Shown here in pieces: positions 37,012-49,250 of a stretch of 64,000 bases of DNA. A model generated the notes under the pieces. It searched no databases, was not told the origin of the DNA, and saw only the letters and a list, made by a program, of their open reading frames with translations. The DNA is from Brevipalpus yothersi. Lineage: Eukaryota; Arthropoda; Arachnida; Trombidiformes; Tenuipalpidae. The DNA is taken from NCBI GenBank assembly GCA_003956705.1, contig QZCP01000023.1:104380-168379 (forward strand). The letters run 5' to 3'. Both the position numbers and the translations under genes were made by a program. The stretch's first letter is position 1. Each line of letters begins with the position of its first letter.

Positions 37012-37516
37012 TGAAGGGGAAAAGTTAAAAGGCTACACAAAATGCAGTGAAGCTTCGTTTAGAACGAATTCATCTGAAAGCTTACTCGATTCTCTTTCTT
37101 TCTCTCTCTCTCTCTCATACTCTTTATATACGATATAAATATATATATATTGTGCGACTGAGCTTGTAGAGATAAGCTATACTTTTTTTCAGCTTATACA
37201 GTTGCATCATATAGCGAGGATGCACTCCTCTTTTGTTGAGAGATAATTCGGTAGTTGTTATAGTAGTGGTAGTAGTAGTTGTACTGTATGTTTGTGTTAT
37301 GTTGAGCCATCATCATTTTCCCTTTCATGCCACACTGACTCACATCACATATCATGATTGCCATCTTATTTCCCTCTAATATTTCCGTTTACTCTTCCAC
37401 CCAAACAGGTAGACGAAATGTATCGAGAGGCACCGATCGATGAAAGTGGTATGTTCAATTATACCGAATTTACCAAGATTCTCAAGCACGGAGCAAAAGA
37501 TAAAGATGACCAATGA
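36211..37516 (+). CDS. sqh: Non-muscle myosin II regulatory light chain, three exons
   Basis: This is the regulatory light chain that binds the neck of non-muscle myosin II and controls contractility when phosphorylated. The exons are 36211-36231, 36360-36779 and 37409-37516 (549 nt, 182 aa). The first exon encodes only seven residues (MAANMKK); its ATG and the GTAAGT donor fix the start. The phosphorylation motif KKRAHRATSNVF places the kinase targets at T28 and S29, equivalent to T18/S19 of vertebrate light chains. EF-hand 1 has a full calcium/magnesium loop from D51 to D62; the later EF-hands are degenerate, as usual in this family. The APGPINFTMFLTLFGER core and the ILKHGAKDKD carboxy terminus are almost identical to those of insect Sqh. 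Intron 2 (629 bp) contains short GA/CT tracts. A skeletal-type paralogue is less likely given the close match to the Sqh core. Confidence 0.97.
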
Positions 37517-37535
37517 GCGAGATCAATATTATACA

Positions 37536-37563
37536 TTTATTTAAAAAGGCATTAATAAATAAA
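37536..37563. terminator. Opposed poly(A) signals for sqh and the metalloprotease gene
   Basis: On the plus strand AATAAA occurs at 37554-37559 and 37558-37563, just after the sqh stop. On the minus strand AATAAA lies at 37541-37536, about 106 bases after the metalloprotease stop at 37647 and inside the sqh 3' UTR. Confidence 0.6.
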
Positions 37564-37646
37564 AAAGGCACTCTCACAAAAGCAAGGGGATTAAAGAAAT
37601 GATAAATTATCACAGACAAACACGAAATGCTTCTATCTCTCGTTTT

Positions 37647-39291
37647 TCAATCATTTGAACATAACACCGCATGAGAAGCACAACAGTGGCGTTTTACATA
37701 ATTATGATTGCAATATCGGTACGAATATTTCTCCAAGAATTGTGAACAGCTCATGGAGCCGCCAATTTTAGCAACATTATCTCTACACTCATCACTTGTT
37801 AGTGTTTTATCAATTAATGATGATTTAAGAGGAGTTGATGATGGTGTAGGAGATTGTTGACTATTGTTATCCGTGGTTGGCCGTAGGACACCTTGACGAT
37901 TGCGAAATGAGCGCGCGTGTGATGATCGTCTTGAAATTGAAGGTACATTATTGTCCGATCCGGCAATAGGTGACCTGCTGATGGTTTGCGTTACATGAGT
38001 GTAGTCCGGAATAATATTCTCCAATTCAGCTGTACATTTTCCATTTCGACAGACCTGTTAAACAGGAAATTGTCCGTTTAGTTAATTGCGATAGTGATTC
38101 GAGGAGGAATACAAGTAAGTAAGTTTGGGAAAGAGAGAAAGAAAGAGAGAAGAGAGAAAGAGAGAGAGAGAGAGAGATGCTGAGGGAGGAAGATACAGTT
38201 GTTTTCGGAAATTCTATTCACAAACAAACGGCACTCATGTAGATGAGAGAATAAAGATGGAGATTAATAGCTAAAGCTGATGAAATTAATCCTATCACTC
38301 TCTCACTCTATGGTCAATAATTCATGATCGAAACCTTTTACCATCTCAAATCAGGACTTTACCGGTACAAAAATATTCAAATCTCTTTGTTCAACACACT
38401 CATACACACACTTACTTACTTCGATCTGCTTTCGCTCCAGTTTCTTTATAATCATTCTTCGTGATAGAAAGAGCGTGCCTCACTATAAAAAGGTTTGGAT
38501 TTCTTATAATAATTGGGACTTAAAGCATCAGTTCATTTCGCTTTGCCCCAATGAAGACGATTCTACTATCAGCTGAAAATGAATATATGTTCACTAAGAA
38601 TCACTCTTAGTGTTTGTGAGCATCGTTTTTCCATGCTAACAAGCCTAACTACTACTATACTACTGTAACTACCACTACAAACTGCAAAACTTTTCTAACA
38701 GTCTTCTCTCTCTCTCTCTTCTCTTCTCTTCTCTTCTCTCCTCCACACAAATGAATTGCTGAATAGTGGTCAATTCGAATACTCTTTTCATGATAACAAC
38801 AGTTTGCCACAATTTTCATGCAAACGTACCCACACATACACATAAGCTTTGGATTGGTAGCTCTTTGTGGTAGCTGTAAAATGTATCTTCCTATTATTCT
38901 CTATCTATTTGAACTCGAACAGTGTCAAAACACAAGCACAAACAAAGTTGATTCGCTTCTTTTGTTTAGTTTTTGCTTTCATCTTATTTGTCACATTGAG
39001 ATCTGTTACTTTCTATCAGAAGCCCAATGATATTAGTGACAGCCTGAGAGAAAGGTTTTCAAGATTTCGAAAGAGTATCATCATGCGGACTCCAAAAAGA
39101 GAGAGAGAGAGAAGTTGTAGGAGAGAGAGAGAAATATAAAGACAAAAGATCAGAAAAGCTCGAAATGAGAAAAGATAAAGTTCATCGTTCGAGAGTCAAT
39201 CGATTTTTGGTGGTAGTGGAAAAATTTTTAAGTGAGAAAAATTGATAGAGTATTTATCGAAAAGTGTGAGAGAAAGTAAGAGAAAGAGAAG

Positions 39292-39331
<40 letters not shown>

Positions 39332-39500
39332 TGGAATATAATAATGGCACACAAACACATACCTGGCCATCTCCACACGGTGAGCCTTCAGCAGCCGGAC
39401 GATATGAAACACAATATCCGGATGCGCTATCGAAACAAAATAGTTGAGCACAAACTCGAGCATCTTTCTGTTGGTTGTATAAGATAATAGAGTGAGAAAG

Positions 39501-39547
<47 letters not shown>

Positions 39548-40211
39548 AAAAAAGAATAGAAATGCGAATTTCGTTTTCATGTCAGTTGGCCGAAAAAAAG
39601 CAATGTTGTTGATGTTGGAATAGTTGGTTAAAATATATTGGTATCCGCATTGATTCGTGTGTGTGTGTGTATGTTCAAGAGGTGTTTATATATATTTCCA
39701 TGCCAATTCGATGAGAGAAAGAGAGATGTGATTTTTTTCGTTGATTAATGTTGAGAACATCGAAAAGTGAATCGTCAACATTAAATTGATATTGTAGTCC
39801 CGGAAAGTGATGAATTAACGAAGAATAAGATGAATAAAGATTGAAAGGAAGAAAGAAAGAGAATTGAAAGAAACAATTAGTGTGATTGATTTTGATTGTA
39901 TTTGAAACAATTGTCACTAGTAAGTATGGAAAGGGTTGAATGGATGATGATACTTACGAAACAAGCATTTGTTCCTCGATCTCGTTTGCACTGCTCATCT
40001 AGGGTGAGCATTGTACCAGGTAAAACTCTCGGCAATAATTGATTTTCGTGCGGATAATTGTACAAGCAGGTAGCCGTTTCTCCACTATTAGCAGGAGGTG
40101 AGAGAGAGAGAGAAAGAAAGAGAAGGAGAAAAGAAAATTTATTTAGATCAATTAGCTCATTGAGAATGAGGAAACCATTTTTTCTTTCAAAAACATAAGC
40201 TTCTTCTCTTT

Positions 40212-40286
<75 letters not shown>

Positions 40287-43200
40287 GCGCGCTCTTTAGC
40301 TGATTCGAAAGTGAGTTAGTCTGCTCATTTTATCTATTTGAAGAATTTGAATTCAAATTCCGGTAGCAATGATTGAATGGTTGAGCATAGAGAAAACTTT
40401 TGCAACTTATGAGAGAAAAAGGTATTCGCAATTGCACACCTACTCAGACTGACAAAATTTTTTTTGATAATAAATAAGAAGCTGAAAAAGTTGGAGAAGA
40501 AGAAGAAAAAGATGAAGATGAAGCTAAAGCTGAAGAAGAAGAAGAAGAAAGTGGAAGAAAATTACTGTTGTCACTCACTTGAGAAAGTGTTTAAACTGTT
40601 CAACGCTACAAGAGGACCAACGAAAACCTCTCTCGGTATGCCTTAGATCACTCATGATGAAGCCATCTTCCCAGGGACATCTTGTTGCACCAGGACCGCC
40701 AAGATAACTCGGAGGTGGTGAGCCATCATGAACGCATCCCAATCTGATAAATTGAGTAGAAAGTTTGATGAAAAATAAAAGAATGAAGGGAATAGTTAAG
40801 CAAGGGATGAGGTAGGTTTTGAAAAATGTGACACACAGAATTGTTAACGTGGGAATATTCGAATTTCGAATCACATCGATCAAGCAACTTGCAAGATTCA
40901 CAATCAGCCATCTCACTTTTGACAGGTGTACCTGTTTTTTTTCACTCTCTCTCTCTCTCTATCTCTTCATTTCCTTTCCCTTTCTATTCTGCATTCAATT
41001 TTGATTTCCAATTGGTAAGGAAGTGGACCAGTATCAGAACTTTCTCTTCAACCATCCCTTCGGATCGAATTGAGATTATGCATCACATCATCAACTCTCT
41101 CTCTCTCTCTTTCTCTACCTTCGTTTGATCGAAGGAAACTGAATGACGGCAAATTGATTCATCAGAACATTGAGAGAGAGAAAGCTTGAATATAAACTAT
41201 AAACATTAAAGGTGAGCTATAAAAAGGTGAAAGATAGTGAACAAGAAGAAGGAATGACTTACAGATGACCAACTTCATGAGCTGCGACGATTATACCCGA
41301 AAAACCGCCACTATCTTCAATAATGGCCACACTATTCACTTTTTCCAGCCGCTTATTGACCACACAAGCACCACCAACATACGCAAAGCCAGCAGTTCCT
41401 CTATTACATCGACCACCTTCATACCGGCGACGACACATGTCCAATTTGGTGATCACAACCGCCAAATCGTATGTGGGCAATCGATCCTCTCTGTACAAGT
41501 ATTTACCCATATCGGTAAGAGCTCCAGCCGCATCCACAGCATCCGCATTTGGTGGCCTCAAGCGATTACGCTCAAGATATGGCGTTGCATCTCTATCCTG
41601 TAAAATACACATTTCAATTTGAGTATATCAGCATTATCATCAATATGGTAATATTCGTTAAAAGTGGTAATAATCAGTTGGACAATCGGATGGAGAGAAG
41701 GAATAAGTGATGGGGAGAGATTTGGTGGTAAAAAAAGAGGTGATGAAGAATAAAATGGACCAAAAAAACAAGAGCAACAATCAGAAAAAAAGAAAGTGAA
41801 TGTGTGAGTGTAAATGTATGTGTAGTTAATAAAATAAAAAGAGGACCCATAGGATGATCCAGTAAAAGCTATTGTCCCCAAAGACTCATAACCCAATGAG
41901 AATTGAGAGATAAAGAGAGAGAGAGTGAAGTGATGAAAAATAATTTTTTGACTGGTCAGCAGGTATTCTTTCACTCTTTTCTTTTTGCTTCATCTTCCAA
42001 ACAGAATTAAAGTCTGGATAATGATTCATACAGACACACAACAAAACATTCGAGACTGACTGATTTGACGCTCTTCATCTTAGCGTGCTTCAACTCGTCT
42101 TCTCTATGCCATCAATTGCAATTCACAGTTTTGTGTGTGCGTACATGTACATGTACATGTACCATACATATATATATTCTGTTCTCGATACGATTCCGCT
42201 CGCGCTGTTCGCGGCCAGTAATCATGCTGATAGAGCAGAACCGAGTTTCTCTTCATCTTCTTCATCACCATCTTCATCTTCTTACTCTTCTTCTTCTTGT
42301 TCGAATAGTGTATGAGTCCGTATGAGTGTGTGTGTGTGTGCGTATCGAGATCGAGCGGAAAAGTGGAAGAAGAAGAAGATGAAGATGAAGCAAGAAAGTT
42401 GAGAAGAAGCACAATGATCTTAATGGTGATTGTGGCATCAAGATGATGATGAGCAAAAAAATGAAATCAAGAATAAATAGAGATGAAAGATGAAAGATGA
42501 GAGGGATGTGAGAGAGAGAGAGAGAGAGAGAGAAAATGAATGAATGGAATATATATACTGAACACTTACTTTGGCTACAATCATTCCTGCTAGGCTAACT
42601 CGAATGGTGGGATGTGACAACAATTTGTATCGGAGATCAACACCATTCCAGAAGCTGATAAAATATCTTTTCACATCTCTACTGTTTCCACCATGTAGTA
42701 TATATGAATCATAATCGACAACCAATAGTACCTCTGGCCAAACTGTGTCCGGCGCTTGACGCTTGGCTCGCCGATGCTTGGCATTTCGGGATTCACGAGA
42801 AGAGGAGGAGGAAGAAGAAGAGGAAGAAGAAGATGATGATGTTGGAGAAGAGGAGGAAGAAGAGGGCGACGATAAAGATGGATATGATGAGGATGATGTT
42901 TCACTGAAAGATGATGAATTGAAAATATGTTTGTTATTGTCTCTATTTGCTAATAAACTTGTTCCTGGTTCCAATTCGAGGTAATCAGATGAATGTTCTG
43001 GTGAATGGCGAGATTTTTTATAAACAATATGTGTATTCTTATGATTGTGTATACTTTTGGGTACACTTCCGGACGTTAACTTTGGTATCTTATAGTGTGG
43101 AGAATACCTTGTGAATGTTGTTGTGGTTGAATTTATTCTTTTGTTCTTACTATTATTATTATTATTATTATTACTATTAGTTTTAGTATTGGTATTTTTC

Positions 43201-44638
43201 TCTGATGAATTGGTGTCTATGGATGTTGATACACTTGACGATGTGATTGGTGATGAACGCTTTTTGGATTTCTTATTATTATTATTATTATTATTATTGA
43301 CAAAATCACCATTATTTTTTTGATTATTATCATCATTATTATTATTTGATAGAGAAATAAATCCACTTTGACTATTACTACTTGCACTGGCCACTTTTGT
43401 GTCACTATCATCTGTATCCAGGAACATTTCATCATCATCACGATGCTCTTGATTGTATTGATCAGTAAATATTTCACTAACTGTTGATGGCATAGGCTTA
43501 ATCACCAAATCATTGCCCAAAGTGCCATCAACTTGCAGTCTACCTTCCGGATCGTGACTGACGATCACTGCAGCCATATTGGTACTATCATGATACGGCT
43601 TGCCCAATTCGGGTGTTTCAGCTGCATTTTGGTCCTCACTAATAATAATAATAAAAAATAATAAGAGAAAAAGAGATAGAAAAAAGAGAGAGAGGAATAA
43701 GTATTCCAGCTAATCAGTATTTCGTTAATATTAATTGAAAAAAGGGTTAAAAAGTAGTGATAGTAGTGGTGTTGGTGGTGATTTTTAGTTAGCTTTGCCA
43801 ATCATGCCTAGAATCGAATTCAGTATGATCAAATGATGATGAAATCTTTTTCCGCTGTCATCCGTTTACTTCAGTTCCTTTCATGATGATGAAAAATTTT
43901 TCCAAGTTTATACAGAAGAATATCATTTCATGATGAAATTTTTGTAAAAAGGAAATCGAATGTATGAAGCGGAAAAAAACAAATTTCTCATCTACTACTA
44001 CTAGTAAGCAATTGGTAATGTTTATGGTATCATCATCATAACATGATTTAGAACTGAATAAATATCGTCCAACAATACTGGCAAATATTATTATGAATGA
44101 TATTTTGCAATCATAAATCACAAACTACTAAGATACTCATTTCGATTCATCACAATCAAGGCAAAACTTTTCTCCCTTTTTCCATGAGAATTTTTCCAAA
44201 ATCGAAAATCAAAAATTCATGTCCAATAATGATATTGGCCATTACCACTTACCTGTATTTTACTTCACCTTTCGAATTTGTTGATGCCATAAAAACTTTC
44301 ATATCTTTAATTCGTTCGCTAAAATCCGTGTTTGGCTGTAAATTAAGATTCATATCCTTGCCGAACACATTGAGATGTATCCTCATGGAATCATCACCTG
44401 GACTGGTATCTCGTTTTGATATCACTCTCACATTAACCAAATCATATTCATCACCATCGATGGGCATCGATCCACCGTTTCCTTGGGCCCATATATTACG
44501 TATGGTATGGCTTAATTTATCATTTGTCTCACTATTAAATGATTTACATTGTACACATACGACAAGGCACAAAAAGGTTAAAAGTAAACTAAGGGTCATA
44601 TGGGTCACTTGGAGTACACAAGTGGCGGGTATGTTCAT
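37647..44638 (-). CDS. Secreted ADAMTS-like metalloprotease (reprolysin M12B), seven exons
   Basis: This is predicted to be a secreted zinc endopeptidase that cleaves extracellular proteins. The exons are 44638-44253, 43638-42570, 41597-41263, 40743-40579, 40084-39958, 39467-39363 and 38054-37647. All phases agree, giving 2595 nt and 864 aa. A signal peptide spans about residues 14-31. The prodomain (to 422) carries a GNDLVIKPMP motif, long Asn and Ser homopolymer-like stretches (about residues 215-410) and the furin site RRAKR ending at 422. The catalytic domain follows, with HEVGHLLGCVHD (zinc ligands H592, H596 and H602; E593 catalytic) and Met-turn M627. A cysteine-rich/disintegrin-like module contains CLYN, LPG, QC, PAAEGSPCGDG and CRNGKC. 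The tail is Ser/Pro/Arg-rich and ends in a six- to seven-cysteine module with CC, resembling PLAC or ShK domains. No thrombospondin type 1 repeat is visible. The prodomain has no cysteine after the signal peptide, so no cysteine switch. I cannot name an orthologue. Confidence 0.9.
39506..39544. repeat. (GA)n tract in metalloprotease intron
   Basis: About 39 bp of GA, just upstream (gene sense) of the acceptor at 39468. In gene sense it is CT and may serve as part of the polypyrimidine tract. Confidence 0.9.
40215..40281. repeat. (CT)n microsatellite in metalloprotease intron
   Basis: About 67 bp of CT dinucleotide (GA in the sense of the gene), in the intron between the exons at 40743-40579 and 40084-39958. 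Confidence 0.96.
42785..43351 (-). repeat. Coding low-complexity tracts (poly-Ser and poly-Asn) in the metalloprotease prodomain
   Basis: Within exon 2 of the metalloprotease there are AAT-codon runs for Asn at about 43149-43170, 43277-43299 and 43323-43351. A TC-rich run encoding about 20 serines lies at 42790-42850, immediately before the furin site. Confidence 0.85.
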
Positions 44639-45956
44639 GGTGAGTTGTGGTGTGCGAGAAGAGGGAAAAAAGTATCGAGGGTAGTAGTAGTGGTAGTAGT
44701 GGTTGGGGTAATAATTAATTAATTAATTAAGTGAACAAAAAAAATGGACACACAAAAAAAAGCAACATATACACAAACACACACACACACCACAGACTAA
44801 CACATGAACTTGCCACCGGAACACATGGTAGTAGTAGTAGCCATGGAGCAGAGTGAGGAGAGTGAGGAAGAGGATTGATTATGATTATGATTATTATTAG
44901 GGGAAGAACAAAAAAATAGTGTTGATTGAGCCAGTGGACAAAAAAAAGTGATGAGGAGAGAGTGTGATGAGATTGATATTACACTGGAGGACGCTGATGA
45001 TGATGAATGATGGAAAATCAACGGATGATGGACACACAGAGAGGGTGATGATGGACACCAAAAATTACACAGATACACAAAAAGTTTTACCGGACAATGG
45101 TCCCGAAACGGATATAAGTATCACTCATGTATATTTTGTGGCATCATTTTATCGATAAAAATATTTTTATATATACATACACACAAAATGAATTTTTGTG
45201 TTACGATAGTATACAATATTTTTCACACACAAAACTTTTACCATCACCACTACTACTACTTTTACGACTGATTCTGGATGAAATGGAAATGATAGAAGCG
45301 TTTTGGGTTCGCTCTCTTTCCTCTCTCTCTCTCCTCTCTCTCTCTCTTTCGATTTTTCGTTTCTCTTTCTCTTTCTTTCTCTCTTTCTTAACGTTCACTT
45401 CAAACCTTTTCTGCCGTTAATGATAGCGAACGAAAAATCTTATCCCGCTCTCTATCATTTTTCTCTCTCTCTTCTCTCTTCTCTGATCTCTCTTTCTCTC
45501 TCACTTACTTGCTCACTCACCAGTTGCTCCTTTTATCTATCACCAGCTCACTCATTCACTCCCCTTTTTTGTCTGCTCTCTCTCTCCTCCTCGTTCTACT
45601 TTCTCTCTCTCTCTCTTTTATTGCATGATCAACGTCCATCCACCAAGTGAAACACCTTAACGTGAACGTCCGAGTCGTTGGAACTTATCAAAACCTATGG
45701 ATTGATTGACTTGGAAGAGAGTAAAGGTCATGTAAAGAGTCCACTGGCATGAACGATAACATTGGGAGGACATCAGCAGTCATTAATCTTTTTTGGTTCT
45801 GTGGACCTTTTTCCCACAGAGAGAGATGAACGACTTTATTGGTGTCAGATTCTTTCTCCACCGGCAGGTCATCTGGGGACCAATTACCTTTCTTTCATTT
45901 ACTACTGATATGAATCCGATTCGATGACCAAGTTTAAAGAGTTTTTGACAGAAGTT

Positions 45957-45990
45957 TATAAGCGAACTTTGTCTTTTGAGTCAGCAATAT
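45957..45990 (+). promoter_or_regulatory. Candidate core promoter (TATA plus initiator)
   Basis: TATAAG at 45957-45962 is followed 26 bases later by a TCAG initiator-like element at 45981, at the left edge of the CpG-richer block. No downstream plus-strand coding exon was identified, so this is speculative. Confidence 0.2.
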
Positions 45991-46331
45991 TCAGCAAAAA
46001 TCAAGCTACTGAGTGAAGTTACGTTCGAACGATAAGTCTGATCGACGAAGTAGAGGTAACGAAGTAAGAAATGAAGCGAGCAACGAAAAGTCGAAAAGTT
46101 GCAGCCGTTTCGTTTTCTCGAGGAAAGAGCTTCTCTCTCTCTTTCGTTAGTTCGTTCGTTGGTTCGTTCTCTCTTTCTTTCTTTCTTTCTTTCTGCATCC
46201 AGAAACCGGATAGAGCCAGGAGCGGCGCTCTAAATAGCGTTTCAGGAAATTTGGTTGCTGTGAATCGAGCGAAAGCGAAAGTCAAAATGGTGGTGGAAAC
46301 GATTATCTTATGCTGACAGGATGCAAAAAAG

Positions 46332-46335
<4 letters not shown>

Positions 46336-46393
<58 letters not shown>
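46336..46393. repeat. (CT)n microsatellite
   Basis: About 58 bp of CT dinucleotide in the middle of the CpG-richer block. Confidence 0.95.
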
Positions 46394-46399
<6 letters not shown>

Positions 46400-47299
46400 C
46401 TTGAGTCTCTGTGTGTCCACTTTCCTTTCTCAATCTTGCTCTCTCTTTCTTTCTCTCTCCCTCAGATAGCAGGAAACGTTCGGGACGTTTCGTTGGAAGG
46501 ACGTTTCGACGTCGCTCGAATCCGGTCTTACAACACAAACATACATACACACACATACATTCGCTCGCAAATCATATTATAATTGAACACACAAATTCCC
46601 TGTTGGTTCTGGCATCCAGAAAAGCCAACCAGTTCGGACTCGTTAACAGCGTTAGCATTCTCCTCGAACTACATGCATGATGAAACTTGGGGGGTGAGGA
46701 CTAGCATTGAATCGAGATGTGGTGAAGAAAAAAAAGAGGTGAGAACTTGTAATTAGCTTTCAGCAATGGACTATCGAGAGAAAGAGAGAGAGAGAGAATA
46801 TTTCTTGATCTAAGAAAATGATCTTATTAAAGAGAAAGAAGGGAGAGAGAGAGAAAGCAAAAAGATTGGGTAAGACTTTGACCTGGTACTTGGGCTGACT
46901 AAAACCGAAAAGAAAGTTGATGTCATTCCGGGCTGTGTCCGAGTGGCCGTTGATATCAAATGCCTTTGCTCTGGTATACTTTCTCTTTCTCTTCCTCCTT
47001 CAAAGGCGAATAGCCAAATCAATCGGTTATGTACCATTAAATTAATTTGATGACGGTAAAGGCTCTCTCAGAAGTTGGCTGATTTATATATTCTACTTTC
47101 TTTTTCGGGGAAAACAAAAGCCTGGCAACGAAATTGCTTGAGTTGAGGAAAAAATATGTATCACTTGTTGTTGTTGCATCCTGATTGTGTGTGTTGGAGA
47201 GAGGAAAGAGAGAAGCATTAATAATCAGCGAAAGCCATCAAATTAGCATGTATGTGTTTTCTTTTCTGTAAATAATTTACCTAAGTTATCACTGATTAT

Positions 47300-47300
<1 letters not shown>

Positions 47301-47341
<41 letters not shown>
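47301..47341. repeat. (GA)n microsatellite
   Basis: About 41 bp of GA dinucleotide. Confidence 0.94.
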
Positions 47342-47342
<1 letters not shown>

Positions 47343-47767
47343 AACCGACAAGTCAATCGGTTAATGAATATAAGTGAATGAGAATGAGCGTTCTTGAAGC
47401 GATTCTCGGAAACACTCAAGCGACAAGTAATCAAGTTTGAGCTGATTTTTGATGCTTCACAAAAAAAGTTCAACAATTGTGTATATTTAATTTTTGTACA
47501 CTTGATTTTCTTACCCACACTTGATTCAAGCATTTTTACACACACACACACACACACACATACATACATACAGATTCACAAAAATTGAATGTATGTATTT
47601 CTGAATAATATTATGGATGAATTTTGAGTAATAAAAATTACGCTAAAGATAAGAATTCTCGCTCTCTCTCTTCCTTTTTTTTCTCCTTTTACTGATCTAA
47701 AAAATTCGATTTTCGGATTTCATCATGGAAAGATTTGGAGAGATAGTTAAATTCAATTCGAAAGAAT

Positions 47768-47787
<20 letters not shown>

Positions 47788-47834
<47 letters not shown>
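47788..47834. repeat. (GA)n microsatellite
   Basis: About 47 bp of GA dinucleotide, preceded by GAAA tetramers. Confidence 0.95.
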
Positions 47835-47838
<4 letters not shown>

Positions 47839-48249
47839 GGAGAGGAAGAAGAAGGGGATAATCGTCATTGAAACACCATAATAGCGCAAAATTGTGTTCA
47901 AGCACGAGTCAAATCGTTATTGGTTTCTAACTATTTATCTTAATTTTCTCTATTTTCTTCAAAGATACAAGCAAATCGTGATTTTTTCTCTCTCCAATAT
48001 ATATATAATGTTTGTATACGATCTATGATCTACTCTCTTTCTCCCAATGACATGATAAGAGTTGTCCCAATTTCTTTGAATCATCTGATGAGCTTGATAC
48101 TTTCCATCTTCAAAATACCACCATTTTTGTCATTATTTTATTGCGAAAAATTTTCACTCGAAGCCAGTTTCCTACCATCATGATTACTAACATCCGACAA
48201 TCGAATGGTCAAATTATATCAAGTTCATGGTTTTCCATACGTATCCACT

Positions 48250-48538
48250 CAATCATGGAACTTTCTTCCTCTCTCTCTCTCTCTCTCGATCGTGGAAAAT
48301 TTCCAACGTTTTTCGAATCACTGACCAGCATACAAAATAATGATCGTATCTGTTCAAATTGATCGTTGGACAGCGATGGTGGTTCAATCATTGCTTACTA
48401 TTGAGACCAAGGAAATATAGTATAGATAGGTAGAATGAATATTCTTAGAATTCAAATAATAATAATAACTGTGGAGGCGTTGATGCCTACCTGAAAGATG
48501 AGCAACATTGATCGCTGATTTTTTGGTATGAACTTTTG
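48250..48538 (-). other. Possible pair of coding exons, unidentified
   Basis: A 48-nt segment (48538-48491) is bounded by a TTTTTACAG acceptor and a GTAGGC donor. About 100 bp downstream an open segment starts near 48393 and reads with non-repetitive composition (PSLSNDQFEQIRSLFC, then LVSDSKNVGNF) before running into a GA tract. Read in the phase that links them, the first segment gives KVHTKKSAINVAHLS. The composition looks protein-coding, but I recognise no family. The acceptor of the second segment is weak and the end of the frame is uncertain. Confidence 0.25.
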
Positions 48539-48977
48539 CTGTAAAAATATATCTGTTTACTCAATTATTTTAGCCTGAAAAATAAGAAGAAGATATCTGA
48601 CAGACACAATCTATCTCTTCTACTTACAATTGATGAGCCAACAAGACCCACAACAATACCCGTTCAATCATGGACCATTTTGTGTAACGAAAAACTTTCA
48701 AGTATTCGTTTCATTTCATGATGCAATCATCGGCAATGGATCAACAAGCATATATCCTCCCCCCAACCCCACACACACACACACACACACATACACACAT
48801 ACAAACACATATCGTAGACACGTGACACAAGTTCATTTTCAATGAATTGAGAAACGAATTTTTCGTAACTCTTCTAAGCTCACCCACATAATCTCTCTTG
48901 CCAACACACACACACACATACCCAATTCGACTGATGATAATAAACGATCACTGACAAGATGATTTATTTTTTCTTCT

Positions 48978-48980
<3 letters not shown>

Positions 48981-49061
<81 letters not shown>
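48981..49061. repeat. (CT)n microsatellite
   Basis: About 81 bp of CT dinucleotide. Confidence 0.96.
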
Positions 49062-49068
<7 letters not shown>

Positions 49069-49213
49069 TCAAAGTGGTACTCAGATTAATTGGACAACTG
49101 AATCCATCACAATTATCTGGCTTCATTTGCACGATCTTACTTACCTAATCACAGTCGGACATGTAAATTAGATGATCAAGAAATGTATACTTTGACCACA
49201 TTCAACAAGTTTC

Positions 49214-49250
<37 letters not shown>

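Larger units (their letters stand above)
44639..47300. other. Metalloprotease 5' flank and CpG-richer block
   Basis: No coding exon was recognised. Sequence just upstream of the metalloprotease ATG contains ATTA and CAC repeats. From about 45950 to 46680 the composition shifts to more CG dinucleotides (for example CGTTCGGGACG and GGAGCGGCGC) around a long CT tract. This may be a promoter or untranslated first exon, but no gene could be attached to it. Confidence 0.4.

Noticed and set aside
41265..41622. Two plus-strand frames of about 100-112 codons
   Set aside because: They are antisense shadows of the metalloprotease catalytic exon.
42704..43323. Plus-strand acidic and leucine-rich frames
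   Set aside because: They are antisense shadows of the Ser/Asn-rich prodomain exon.
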